50,137 bases of DNA from Zygnema cylindricum (GCA_037447655.1 JBBHKE010000012.1:118400-168536); one strand, 5' to 3'; numbered from the stretch's first letter, positions 32,238 to 42,950 are shown. Translations and numbers: made by a program. The notes: generated from the letters alone by a model not told the origin.

Positions 32238-32672
32238 CCTTTATTTTCTAGTCACTCTTTATTTTAAGGCCACACTTCTCTCTACAAAAAAAAAAAATTG
32301 GGAGATGGTACAGGTTTTGTCATCATGTCTACTACCATTTCACTATAAGATTTATATTCTAGACTATTTATTTTGTTTTCTACCTTCTCTCTAACAAAAC
32401 TGATTCTAATGTCCATATTTTTGGCTTTAAAGTGGTGTTTGGGATTAGCAGCAATTGCAATGGCTACCTGATTATCACAAAATATTTTATGTACACCACT
32501 TTTAAGATGTCCATGTTCACCAAGCAGAGACTTCACCCACATCAAGTCTTTTACAGAACAACAAGAGGCCATATATTCAACCTTCATTGTGGACTGAGCA
32601 ATAGCCTTTTGCTGCTTGTAGCTCCAACAGCAAGCCCCATCACCCACATAGAATACATACCCAAAAGTACAC
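32238..32672 (-). pseudogene. RNase H end of element G pol
   Basis: Continues G beyond the H insertion: purine-tract complement, then on the minus strand the C-terminal RNase H. It shows FGYVFYVGDGACCWSYKQQ, AQSTMKVEYMAS, FCDNQVAIAIAANPKHHFK, MDIRISFVREKVENK and DMMTKPVPSP. It breaks at 32673, inside the block that in E reads RCTSGYVLY, where element K begins. The upstream RT is not seen to the right, so G is truncated or displaced out of the window. Confidence 0.85.
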
Positions 32673-33518
32673 TGTTGATTTTGGAAAGATTTAAGTCTCA
32701 ATAAAATAATGTGAAGGCAGAAAGATAGTAAAATGTAGCGTAAAGGGACACGCGTCGTCACTTAAGGACAGAACACGTATTTCGAAATGGCACCCATTCT
32801 CACAAACGCTTGTCACACATTGAACGGGACAAAGCATGTTCGACCCAGACGGAACAGAGCAGCAGCGATGCAGACAGGACAAAGCAGCTGCGGTTATCTT
32901 GGATATGATTCGGTAAGCGACAACGCAGCTGCGGATGAGATAAACATGATTCGAGACAACGAAACTGCGATTGATATAAATCAAGTCGACGGACGAGATT
33001 CATAAGTAGACCACAAGTGACTTAGCCGGGAAGTGGTTGTATAATCACTTAGGATAGATTCTAAGTAATATTGGTTGTACGATGGTAGATTAGCCTTTAG
33101 CGTGACTAGGATTCTTTAGATCTTAGCGGCATTTTGAATTTTGGGCGTACCTCTCAGGTACACATTTATCGGCGGTACAGCAGAGAGTAGATACTCAGTG
33201 CGAGTTTTAGACATAGGATTTATATCATCTTTTGGATCTAAACTTCCAGACTGTGTAATCTGCATACTGTTTTTGGGAAACTTTTGAGTCACGTATCTTG
33301 AGGTGTGCTGGATCAGTTGAGTTGAAACGTTGGGAGTTGTCATAATAATATTATACTCTATACTATGGTATAGTTTGATGTGATTTGGACATTTGTGTCA
33401 GATTTGGTGAGCTGTGAAAATAGTTGTTTGGTGGGATTCTCGATAGCTTGTGTGAGGTAATTATGTCTACTTTTACTACCAATGTTGTTGCCCCACCTAC
33501 ACCAGTAGTCCCAAAACA
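32673..33518 (+). repeat. LTR K, D-like (846 bp)
   Basis: TGTTGATTTTGGAAAG...GTCCCAAAACA. Start, end and the LTR-borne ATG reading M-S-T-F-T-T-N-V-V-A-P resemble the D LTR (TGTTGTTTTGG, M-T-T...V-A-P-V). It includes AGCAGCTGCGG-type words (32860-32935) as in D. TACAC lies before it (32668-32672) and again at 33524-33528, five bases beyond the LTR end, so the TSD is uncertain. Confidence 0.72.
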
Positions 33519-34449
33519 ATAGCTACACCTTACCTTTATGTGGACAAAGTGGTCCACCTATGGGAGGCTCTTGTAAATAGTTACATAAGAGGTACAATTT
33601 ATCAATAGAAGCTAGCTGATTAGAAGGTGCAATTATATGTTTACAAAGAAGGAAAAATGCTTGATTTTTGAATTCACTTGTCTAGATTGCTTATGGAGTT
33701 AGAGAGTGCAAGAAAATAGGAGACAGAGAGAGAAAAGATGAATACTTTGCTCATGAAACTGCCTAATGATTATGAGAACATCGTTAATAGGGTTCAAGAT
33801 TTGCCATATCATCGATGGATCTCGTACTCCGTTGTTGGAATGATTTTGGTTTGGGGAAGCATAATTGAGATTCAGATAGGATGAAAGAGTGGTCAAGCCT
33901 TAGCTGTTGGAACTGACTGGAGGAATTAGGATCCTAGGAAACCTTATAGAAAATTTGGAGGAGGAGAGAGAGGAAATCAATTGGATAGATCCAGATCTAT
34001 GACTCCAAAGAGGCGCTACCATTTTTGTGAGAAGCCGAAACACTATATGGAGGAGTGTACTAAGTTGACGGAAATGAGACTTAAGAAGGGTCAGACGTGT
34101 AGATAAGCCGACGGAAAGAAGAAGGTACTTGTGGCAACAAAAGTAACGAGGGAGCATTCACATGAAGATGATGGAGAATTCTTTCTCAACGAGGAGTTGG
34201 AGGTGAAAACCAAGTTGGAGATTAAAAAAAAGTAGAAGTGTGCCTTCAGCGGAGTGAAAGAAGCTCCCGAAGAAGGTAAGATCATTGACTCTGGTGCCTC
34301 TATACACATGTGTAGAGAGAAACATATACTAACCAAAATGAGAAAGATTTCTACTCTAGAGATAGAGTATGGGGATGGGAGAATAGTAACCACTAACTTA
34401 GTGGGATCTGTGGATCTAAAAGTCTTAGTTTAAGGCAAGACATCCATAG
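33519..34449 (+). pseudogene. Degenerate copia gag-protease (element I)
   Basis: Gag middle to protease of an E/B-type element, in several frames. Visible: GGSC, a TIQQ-like block with stops, YVYK-like, MELES, NTLLMKLPNDYENIVNR (33740-33790) and the zinc knuckle YHFCEKPKHYMEEC near 34017-34060 (first Cys is Tyr). The protease site IIDSGASIHMC is at 34286, then VGSVDLKVLV and a stop. The first ~390 bp of gag are missing: LTR K joins directly to mid-gag. The region is cut at 34450 by LTR L. It is either the remains of element K with a 5' gag deletion or an older fragment hit by K. Confidence 0.75.
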
Positions 34450-35132
34450 TGCAATTCTATGACCTCCATTGGTGCACAGAATAGGCAACTTACTTGAAGC
34501 CTCTAAGATAATTTAAAGCGCCTCCCTTTCTCCTCGAACAAATAATACCATATCAGGCAAAGACTCTGAGTACCTTCACCCTTGTGAAAGGTGGACTCCT
34601 TTGTGCCCAATGCAAAAAGAATTGTCAAAAACGCTCAACCAGACCATTAATTTTCAAGTGGCAAAGATGCTAGTTTTTAAACAGGTTGTTTGGTAGAGAG
34701 GCGGCTATCTACCAAAAACACTAAGTCCTAAACTCCTCTCTAAACCCCTCAGTACTGAGTTACGAAACAAATCAAATAAGTGTATAGCACAAGAAGGTAC
34801 TACGATCGATGTACTTCTTGTACGACCACTGTATGTCATAGCCATGGAGGGGACGCCTGTCACCTTTAGACTTGTCTCTGTGTTCCTCGTGATTTCCTCA
34901 AGCTAGTGATAGGTCGCCATGTGGCATTAGGTGACGTGAAGAACAAAAACAGCCAAGGTAGCCATTCCACAATGGCAGCTTGGATGAGAGTCTTCCAATG
35001 TTAGCCGGCTTTTGATTTTCGCCGTTGAAATTAAGTGATTGTACCACTGAATTTTGTGCAGTCTGTACTACTATTTGTGTGACAACCAATTCCTACCTGA
35101 ATCTATGTTACAGTTCTATATTTTTAATAGGA
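34450..35132 (-). repeat. LTR L, A/B/E/G-type, truncated
   Basis: Plus-strand TGCAATTCTATGACCTCCATTGG. The sense end reads ATGGAGGTCATAGAATTGCA (M-E-V-I-E-L-Q). It follows the LTR B pattern to the G-box position (here GCCATGTGGC, 34918) and fades after about 35100, where a CGATA-rich repeat starts. The left flank CATAG has no clear partner. Confidence 0.72.
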
Positions 35133-35576
35133 TTTGCCGATAACCGATATGGGCCTTTTTTCGGGAAGCCGATAATCGATATATCGGTACGGAGATATAT
35201 GTACGAACCGTACAGATAAACGTACGGCCAGTTCACTCAACTGTACGTGTTATTCCCCCGACGCGCCCTACTCACAACCCCTATCTATTGAGGTGTCTAC
35301 CAATCAGATAATTTGAACAAGCCGAAAGTACAGTAGCCTGGATAAGATATATACGGCTTTAGTACGACTCCAGTTAAAACGATGTACCTTTCACATTCGA
35401 TGCCATGGCTTTGTCCCTTTCTTCCTTGGGATCCACTGGAAACCTGCCACGTGTACTCAGGACAAAAAGTATAGAAAGTACAAATATATCGGTAACTCTG
35501 ACCGTTCGATAACCGATAACTATCGGTATCGGTGTTATCGCGATAAACTTTTTACCGATACACAACACTACAAATT
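35133..35576. repeat. CGATA-rich repeat enclosing an LTR fragment
   Basis: 35133-35235 (GCCGATAACCGATATGGG ... CGATATATCGGTACGG) and 35490-35576 (ATCGGTATCGG...ACCGATACACAACACTAC) are two blocks of the same word family. 35255-35475 between them is a minus LTR fragment (TCTATTGAGG..ACCAATCAGA; CACGTG 35448-35453). Compare 45038-45215 and 46995-47170. Confidence 0.6.
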
Positions 35577-36009
35577 AGTAACTAACGCTTTTTAAACTGT
35601 ACCAATATCCGAGTACGGTTTTCCGTGCGACGCACTCAATTTTAGTTGTCGACGCCATTACCTGACAGTCTGACACTTATTCTGTACGTCTTTGTGAAAT
35701 AATGGGCAGTATAAGTACCAACTGACACATTTCGTACATTACACTATCTAAAAATATGCGATGCAAGGCTAGCGGAAGTCGCGAGAAAGTCTTTCATGGA
35801 AGATATAATAATAAACCCGGTACTTTTATGCATGAGCACATACCCTAAGTTGTAGTAGTACTTTGGATTAAATGTTGTTTATTTTAAATTTTATTATGAA
35901 GTTACAGTCGGTCAACGCATTTTAGATTTTTTTGCATTTGTTCCGTGCGCATATATCATTATTTTCTCGACGTTTCATGCGTGCGTTTAAAACGCTTGAT
36001 ACATCTATG
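35577..36009. other. No recognised feature
   Basis: AT-rich sequence with frequent CGTAC words. No gene or repeat boundary seen. Confidence 0.4.
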
Positions 36010-36017
36010 GTTAAAAG

Positions 36018-36292
36018 CATAGTTCAAAAGTAGGCGTTTTTCTGGTAGGCCTTTGGTCGGGGCCTTTATCGTAAGTTGAGTTATGGGCTTTTCATGTGAT
36101 CTTTTTAGACCGCTACTTTGATCAGCGACCGTCCGATCTTCCGAATTTGACGGTGTAAATAAAATTTCTGGTCCGAATCTTTTAATAGGTCCAAATAGGT
36201 CCGAATACAATACGGTTCTTAGAGTCATATTGTATGTTTTGCGTACAATAGGCATATTTTATGGGCCTACTTTCACCTACTTTTGAACTATG
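36018..36292. mobile_element. hAT-like MITE (275 bp) with 8-bp TSD
   Basis: Terminal inverted repeats CATAGTTCAAAAGTAGG (left) and CCTACTTTTGAACTATG (right, the exact reverse complement), flanked on both sides by GTTAAAAG (36010-36017 and 36293-36300). An 8-bp duplication and short TIRs fit the hAT superfamily. No transposase inside; the minus frame 35959-36255 is accidental. Confidence 0.88.
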
Positions 36293-36429
36293 GTTAAAAG
36301 TAAGTGCGGTCCGCCAAAACTGGCGCATAGCGTGCGTATTGCGACAAGCTCAAACCATAGTTATTCCGTGCGCATATAACCCACGAAACAAACGCGCGAA
36401 TACTACGCACGATACGTATTTAACGATGA

Positions 36430-36890
36430 AAAAAATGTTCGTACATTTCCTGACAATGTCCATACATTTTCGCACCTTTTAGGGTTATTTAAGGGATTTT
36501 TAGGGCTTTACAGTACATTTCCTTACATTCCGTATGTTTGAGTATAACTGCCCCACACTTTTCATACATGTACGTATATCGTCTGTAGTTTCCGTACCTT
36601 ACAAGATTATATATTATAGGGTTTGCAAGGTACATTTTCGTACATTCCCGTATATTTCAGTTTACCTACGCTACACTTTTCGTACAGTTACGTACAGCGG
36701 TCGTACATTTTTGTTTTTATTAGGGTAATTAAAAGGGGGGTTTTTAGGGTTTCTAGGGTACATTGTCGTACATTCCTTTATGTTTGAGTACAACTGCCAA
36801 AAATTTGTCGTACCATTAGGTTTTGTAGGGTACACTTTCCGTGTATTGCCGTACATTTATGTTTATTTTTCGTACATTTTAAGATTTTCT
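36430..36890. repeat. CGTACATT-rich degenerate tandem repeat (~246 bp period)
   Basis: The ATGTTTGAGTA(T/C)AACTGCC phrase occurs at 36534 and 36780, each preceded by TTTTTAGGG and TACATTCC words. CGTACA words recur throughout. Confidence 0.6.
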
Positions 36891-37059
36891 ATGATTACGC
36901 TTTCCCTACGTTTTCGTATATGTTCGTACAACGAAAACTAAACGATTTTTACAAAAAGTATAAAAGTCGCAAATACTACGCAAAAATCGGAAAAAAAATC
37001 CAAATCCGGACAACTAGGGCTCAAACCATTACACTGGCTAAAAAGTTAAAACTTTATCA

Positions 37060-37500
37060 ATGCATGAAGACACACAACACGAACCTTGCCCGTGTAACGG
37101 GCATTTTTTGTCTTGTGGAACCAAACTCCGAGTGGTGGGTCTTTCCAAAAAATGCATTTACGCAAAAATACTCACTGGTGTTGCACGAAACACCGAAATT
37201 TTCATTCCGCGTATACCGATGATCGGCAACGAAAAAACTTTGCCATTACAAATCAAACGACGACAATTTCCAGTACAAGTAGGATTTGCTATGACAATTA
37301 ACAAAGAACAAGGACAATCAATACACCACTTGGGTCTGTATTTGCCCCAATCGGTGTTTGCACACGGACAACTATATGTGGCGTTGTCGCGGGTCACTTC
37401 ACGCGCCAATGTAAAAGTGTTGATTGAAGAACCGATACTTGAGGATGAAAACGGAACGTATACAAAAAATGTTGTTTACAAAAGTGTTATTAATGCATAG
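37060..37500 (+). pseudogene. C-terminal end of Helitron Pif1-like helicase
   Basis: Helitrons move by rolling-circle replication with a Rep/helicase protein. This frame carries only the last helicase part. It has CGTKLRVVGLSKKCIYAKIL (about 37113-37170) and FIPRIPMIGNEKTLPL. QVGFAMTINKEQGQS is the UvrD/Pif1 motif V region, and HGQLYVALSRVTSRANV is motif VI. It ends VVYKSVINA and TAG at 37498-37500. Walker motifs and the Rep domain are absent upstream, where another frame (36920-37222) has no similarity, so the gene is truncated to ~130 codons. The first ~50 bases (37069-37122) belong to a short repeat also present at 37998-38052. Confidence 0.88.
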
Positions 37501-38430
37501 TGTACATCAATTGAATTATAAGTGACACAAGCAGACAAATGATATGCTAAGGTTATGATTTCAAAAACATATTGTGTAACAAAACACACCAACATGAAAT
37601 CTGTAGCTAAAAATAAACATTTGATTTTTGACAGTTACACATAGATATAGGCGGAGAATGGTTAGTTAAGTATAGTTAGTCAGTTGAAATTGCTAGAGCA
37701 ACACACCATTGAACGTTATTACAAAGGTGACACTCAGTCGTCAATAAACCCGTTTAATCTCAATTACGATATTCTTGTTGTGACGTATACTAAATATGAT
37801 TATGAACTTCAAAACATTTATGTTTGCACTGAATTACATCTTACATGGGACATTCTTCGGTTTAAAATTGTTTATATTTGTGTTATCAATTAAAACACCA
37901 TATGGTTGTTATTCCCACATATACTTTAAATTTGCATAGTTCATCAAAAAACCCACCTATGGTTGTTCCCAAATATAGTGTACAAAAAATTATGTAAAAC
38001 CATAAACACACACAAAAGGAACCATGCCCGTATAGCGGGAATTTTTTGTCTTGTTTTTGTAAACAATATCACTTTTCGTCTAATGGAAGTTCACCCTAAT
38101 TCACCAGAACCTTAATTAACGTAAAAAAAAAATAGTGTTACTAATTCTATTTCAGGTTTTGGGGTCAAAATTCGGGGGTGCCAATATAGCGTTCATAACG
38201 CTAAAAATAATTGGCGGTGTACTGTACACTACTGTAGTGTAGTGTTATCAACTCTATTTTGTGCTTTTGTGTTTAAAAAAATAACATTAACATCAATTTT
38301 GGCACTTAACGCCAATTTATGTGTCGATTTTGTAGCGTTTGCGGCTATTTCAAATGCACGTGTACTACTGTACCTTCGCAACATTGGCAAAGATACGTAC
38401 TTTTGAGGTTTAGAAATTCTACAAAACATT
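37501..38430. other. AT-rich non-coding, short dispersed repeats
   Basis: GGTTGTTATTCCCACATATA...TAGTTCATCA at 37903-37951 recurs at 39917-39970. The CCCGTATAGCGGG block at 38026-38040 resembles 37088-37104. A short palindrome TACACTACTGTAGTGTA is at 38225-38241. No credible gene. Confidence 0.5.
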
Positions 38431-40210
38431 TAAATTGGAGTATATTTAACAATATTTTTGAATTATATACGTTGTTTTAATCATTATATTTTGTAGTGCT
38501 CCCGCACTTTCCGGCGGCTAACTGGTATTGAAATCTAATTTGTATGCGAAAGTTACTTCATGTTGTATAAATGAGATGTCATGTCGACGCTATGTACGAA
38601 AACGAGATTGTCGTAAATAACAGTAGTTTAGATAAACATAATATGAAGTTGTTAACACTAAATAAAAACATTCCATATTAGCATTAATTCTATTTAAATT
38701 TTGATAACACTACAGAACAGGACGATACACTTTTTAACAGTTTCTTGAGCCGAAAAAAGCCCAACAAAATAAATTTTATTCACACTTATAACGATTAACG
38801 GTCGAGTGTTGTATATCTATGAATTTCCTATCGACAATAAGTCCAGTATCGGATACATCTGATATCGTTCATTGTAAAAGGCCAAAAATTACAATATATC
38901 CTTATCGGTAATAATCGTCAGAGGTCACAAACAGTCAACTGAAACCGTGACCGACCATTGATCGACCACCTGCGCTGGATCCGGAACGGATTTAGTTGCC
39001 AAATTTTCGGGTACGGGCGGTCGCAGTCGGTTGATTCACCAGAAAAAAAAAAAAATCAGTTACGGTCAGTCAAGCAAAAAACGAAAAAAAATGAAAATTT
39101 TGTACTTTTTCCAACATTATTGTACTTTGTAGTTTTGGTATCATGGAATTACGTGACATCATGATTAGCGTCGCAAATCAGACACGGTACTGACACTATT
39201 CATTTCGCGAATCTTACTAAAAGTTAAAGGCCGCAAATCGTAATCTATTGTAAAGTATTAATTATGTACTTTTTACGTTGTTTCCAAAAATATGTCAAAT
39301 TATTATGTCAATATCACGTGACATATCGTAAATATTGGTTTCCTCCTATATCGTACATTATTGCAAAGTGCTAATTATGCATTTTATACCGTGTTTCCAC
39401 AAATACATCATATTATTATGTTAATGTCATGCGACATGTATTAATTATTAGATTATAAATCAGCGGAAATCAAATTATTACGTCGATTTCCGACAACAAA
39501 TCCTAGTTACTAGCTTATTCACATGTTGCAAACAATAAGGGTGCGGCCCCATGTGGCTGTAACTTAGCTAGCTTACTTTGTATTTTAGCGCGGATCCGGC
39601 GGACCCGGATTTTAGGTGTCTCTATGTGTTTACTTGAAATTGTTACTTAAGTTTGTGACGATTGTATACGTCAACAATACCCGTGATGGCTGTCACCATG
39701 TACAATCTGTCTTTGCCGCACCGTATTTTTTCGAAACTTTTTGAAGAGTCGCAAGACATCGTAATTTTTGAAGCGATTCCGTATGTCGCATGTGTTTGCG
39801 TGACATCGTAGGCGTGCAACCTTGCAACTGTGGCTGTACGACATGCCTTTGCGTAAACCTCTCCTATCCGGCCTCCATGACTTTGCAGATTTTTCACCTT
39901 CGCAAATTTTTCACCTTTGGTTGTTATTCCCACATATAATTTACATTTGTGTAGTTCATCACGCCGTTTTGACTTTCTCTTACTCTCCCACGAAAACTTT
40001 TGTATAACACAAGTTTAGAGTTCGAATTTTTTAGTGCTGCGAAGTTTAATCTCAAAAGTTTTGAATTCTGAATCCTGAGATCAAATATTTCAAATTTGTG
40101 AAATCTGAGTGTAATTCAGAGATCTAGATTACGAACTGTTCAAATTATTCAGAAATGTTATGTTCAGGAAAATTGAATGTCAGTGATGAAGGGTTGACTT
40201 AGGAAGAACG
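38431..40210. other. Non-coding, no gene recognised
   Basis: AT-rich. Around 38800-38910 a CGATA-type phrase (TATCGACAATA, TATCGGATACATC) recalls the repeat at 45 and 47 kb. The small minus frame 39643-39933 has no domain I recognise. 40015-40160 is built of AATTC/AAATCT words like the minisatellite at 45.8 kb. Confidence 0.5.
39244..39460. repeat. Tandem duplication, period 113 bp
   Basis: TATTGTAAAGTATTAATTATG at 39246 and TATTGCAAAGTGCTAATTATG at 39359, both followed by a GTTTCCA..AAATA and ATTATTATGT(C/T)AAT order. Confidence 0.7.
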
Positions 40211-40214
40211 GTGC

Positions 40215-40345
40215 AAACATGTTGGTCTTCCCTCCCTCTCTCTCTCTCCCTCACTCTCTCTTTTCCAATCTGCCTACCCTCCCTCCCAATCTGCGCTCTC
40301 TCTCTCCCAATCTGCCTCCCAATTTTTCTTCCTCCCAATCTCCCA
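40215..40345. repeat. Pyrimidine-rich low-complexity tract
   Basis: Runs of CCTCCCTCTCTCTC and CCCAATCTGCC words on the plus strand. The open frames here are artefacts of composition. Confidence 0.8.
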
Positions 40346-40440
40346 TTTTTGTTACATTTTTTGGTCGTTATTTGTGACATCAGTCACGTTAAGTAAAAAA
40401 CGGGCGCCTCTTTGAAGACTCCTGAGTGTATGTGGTCCTA

Positions 40441-40662
40441 AGAACATCCTTCCGGTAACCATGTACCTCCGGATCTGACCTATTTCGTCTTTTCTTCCTA
40501 CATTTTTGTCTTTTCCTCCTACATTACGCGGCAGAACACCCTCCCGATAACCATGTACCTCCGGATCTGACCTATTTCGTCTTTTCCTCCTACATTTTTG
40601 TCTTTTCCTCCTACATTACGCGACAGAACATCCTCTCGGTAACCATGTACCTCCGGATCTAG
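40441..40662. repeat. Tandem repeat, period 92 bp, 2.4 copies
   Basis: The GGTAACCATGTACCTCCGGATCT phrase (GATAACC in the second copy) follows AACATCC/AACACCC starting at 40443, 40535 and 40627. Between the phrases come two CGTCTTTTCCTCCTACATT words. Confidence 0.9.
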
Positions 40663-41186
40663 CCTGCGACCGCTGTCAACAGCCTGCACATTGGCGAAAC
40701 CACAGGTGTGACCCCCCTATGTCATCACTAGCTCCCCTGCTCTACCCGTGAATCGCTTGATTCTCCACCCCCCCAAATAGTTAGTTCCAAAAATCATACG
40801 CACAAACGTGCACACAAAAACACATACACAATCACTCGAAAAAAAAAAAAATAACAAAAATTATCAAAATAAAATAAAAAAAAAATAAAAAAAAACTAAC
40901 ATTTCTTTACCCTCTCAACCCTACCCTCCCCCCCACCACCCCCTCACCACCCCCTCACCACCCCCTCACCTATACCACTTACACACCCAAAACCGATTCT
41001 TGAACCCTCTCCTTCTCACACTCCCCCCCTCACTCCCCCCGCCCCTTTCTTTTCCGGCATCAAACTTTATGTTACATTCTGGTTCCTACCAATTTCCCCA
41101 TCCATCCCACATGGTTCATTTTCCTCTCCCACGCTTTCTCTTCCTCTCACCCTCCCAATTCCCATGTCGTCTTTGACTTATCAACC

Positions 41187-42950
41187 ATGTCCGGAAGCCC
41201 TTCTTATTCCCTTCTCCCTCCCCCACTTCCGCCCAAACCTCGTAAACCTTCGAGGCGTTTGGAATGTCTTGGGTGTCACAACCTTTTTGCCGCTGGGGCC
41301 GACATTTCCCTTCATACACGGAGTTGTCGACATTGTATAACCTTGGGTGGTTCTTTGTCTATCACCTCTCCTCCATCATTGTCGACCACACTCCCGTCCG
41401 GCCCCACAGATGAGGATTGGAATTTCGTACGTGAGTTAGATGTTTTGGGAGCTTATGATTTGGGAGCCCCCCGCCCGCGATTGTACACCCGTATTCCTGT
41501 GGCCGTCAGGACAATAGTACAAGATGCCCTCCACCTCCCCTTGTCCCACATTTCTTCAAACCCGGCGGACACTGCTCCTTGGCACCTACTTCTTATGTTC
41601 TCTCTCTGGGTGCTAGTCCTTCCAAGTCGTGGAGGGGGCAGTGGGGCTAGAGAAACTATGGCGCTTTGTCGCCGATTCCTTCGGGGTGACTGGAAGTCCC
41701 TCCACGCCGAGCATGAGGATCGGGTATCGAGCACCTCTTTCATACCACGTCGGCCACCTAAGCCATCGGATGTCCCGGCCTCTTATCGTCGAGCAATTCA
41801 CTTAGGCCGAGTTGGTGAGCTTTCTCGAGCGGTTCGGGCCCTACAGCCATTCACCCCTGCCCCCGGATCTTCTTCCACTATTGAGGTCCTTCGAGCTCTC
41901 CACCCCCTTGCCCCTTCCCCTTTACCCCTTTCCATCCACACCTTTGAGCCTTCTGAGAGTTTTACTTTGGATCGGGAGGTTTTCATTAAGGCTCCTAGCT
42001 CTTCTCCTCACCTTTCAGCGGGGGGCCCCTCGGGCACAGTATATGAGTTGTTTCGCGATGTTTTGCCCCCTGAATCGGGTCCTCTGGGGTTCGATGTGTT
42101 TTTTCGAGTATGTTCCCTTATAGCTAGTGGGGATGTTCCCCCTCGGATTTGTGATCTTCTCACAGCGTCCCGCCTTGTGGCAATCGCCAAACCTAATGGT
42201 GGGATCCGCTCTATTGCCGTGGGAGAGGTTTTATATAGGTTGGTGGCTCGTGCGATATGTCTCCAGCTCCAACCGGCTTTCCATGATTATTTCTCTCCTC
42301 ATCAGTTTGGAGTGGCCACGAGAGGGGGTTGTGAGGCCGTGGTCCATGGGATTCGGGCTTTGTTGGATGTACATCCGGATTGGTTGGTCCTTCAAGTCGA
42401 CGTTTCCAATGCATTTAATACGGTGGATCGGAACGTGATTTTTTCAGAGCTTATGGCGGCTCCATCTCCGATTGTCCAATTGTTCCCCTTTGTGAGGGCT
42501 TTCTATTCTTTGACAAGCAGCCTTTCCTTCTCGGCCGATGGTGATATTATTCTTCTCTCCTCTGCTACTGGCACTCGCCAAGGTGACCCTCTCGGCGGAC
42601 CTTTGTTCGCCCTTGCCCATTACTGGGCCCTTCGTGCCTCCGCAGCCGCCTTCCCTTCTTGCCTTTTTCCTTCGGTCGCAGATGATACGCATATTATTGG
42701 GCCGAGAGAACAAGTCGTGTTGGCATATGATTTTTTCAGGGAACGTTTAGCTGAACTCAACCTTTCAGTTCAGCCATCGAAGTGTGTTATTTGGTCTCCT
42801 CAGGATATTCCACTTTCGTTTACTACCCCCCTTGGTTTTCAAACCCCTTCTCCCTCCGATGGCATTCGTGTGCTTGGTTGCCCCCTTGGTTCAGATACTT
42901 TCGTGACCCAATTCCTTCAAGATGCTTTACAGACCTCTCTCTTCTCCTGA
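41187..42950 (+). CDS. Non-LTR retrotransposon reverse transcriptase, C-terminally truncated
   Basis: 587 aa, the longest intact frame in the window. The N-terminus is Pro-rich, then shows a zinc-finger-like CLGCHNLF...LHTRSC (residues ~28-47; C-x2-C...H-x4-C). A conserved central part follows, and then RT: LVAIAKPNGGIRSIAVGEV (residues ~331-350), QFGVATRGGCEAVVH, motif A LQVDVSNAFNTVDR, motif B GTRQGDPLGGPLFALAH, motif C VADDTHI, then VQPSKCVIW and IRVLGCPLG. No endonuclease domain (APE or restriction-like) is visible. The frame stops at TGA 42948-42950 where sequence of another origin begins, so thumb and downstream domains are missing. The start ATG 41187 is preceded by a pyrimidine-rich leader. 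Similar zinc-finger RTs are, from memory, multicopy in some non-flowering plants and algae. Codon use is GC-richer than the flanks. Confidence 0.85.
   Translation: MSGSPSYSLLPPPLPPKPRKPSRRLECLGCHNLFAAGADISLHTRSCRHCITLGGSLSITSPPSLSTTLPSGPTDEDWNFVRELDVLGAYDLGAPRPRLYTRIPVAVRTIVQDALHLPLSHISSNPADTAPWHLLLMFSLWVLVLPSRGGGSGARETMALCRRFLRGDWKSLHAEHEDRVSSTSFIPRRPPKPSDVPASYRRAIHLGRVGELSRAVRALQPFTPAPGSSSTIEVLRALHPLAPSPLPLSIHTFEPSESFTLDREVFIKAPSSSPHLSAGGPSGTVYELFRDVLPPESGPLGFDVFFRVCSLIASGDVPPRICDLLTASRLVAIAKPNGGIRSIAVGEVLYRLVARAICLQLQPAFHDYFSPHQFGVATRGGCEAVVHGIRALLDVHPDWLVLQVDVSNAFNTVDRNVIFSELMAAPSPIVQLFPFVRAFYSLTSSLSFSADGDIILLSSATGTRQGDPLGGPLFALAHYWALRASAAAFPSCLFPSVADDTHIIGPREQVVLAYDFFRERLAELNLSVQPSKCVIWSPQDIPLSFTTPLGFQTPSPSDGIRVLGCPLGSDTFVTQFLQDALQTSLFS

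Noticed and set aside
32787-33005. 72-aa frame with a charged composition
   Set aside because: It falls inside LTR K and overlaps frames on the other strand. The AGCAGC-type repeat explains it.
39643-39933. 96-aa minus-strand frame
   Set aside because: No recognisable domain, no support from neighbours, in a repeat-rich non-coding stretch.
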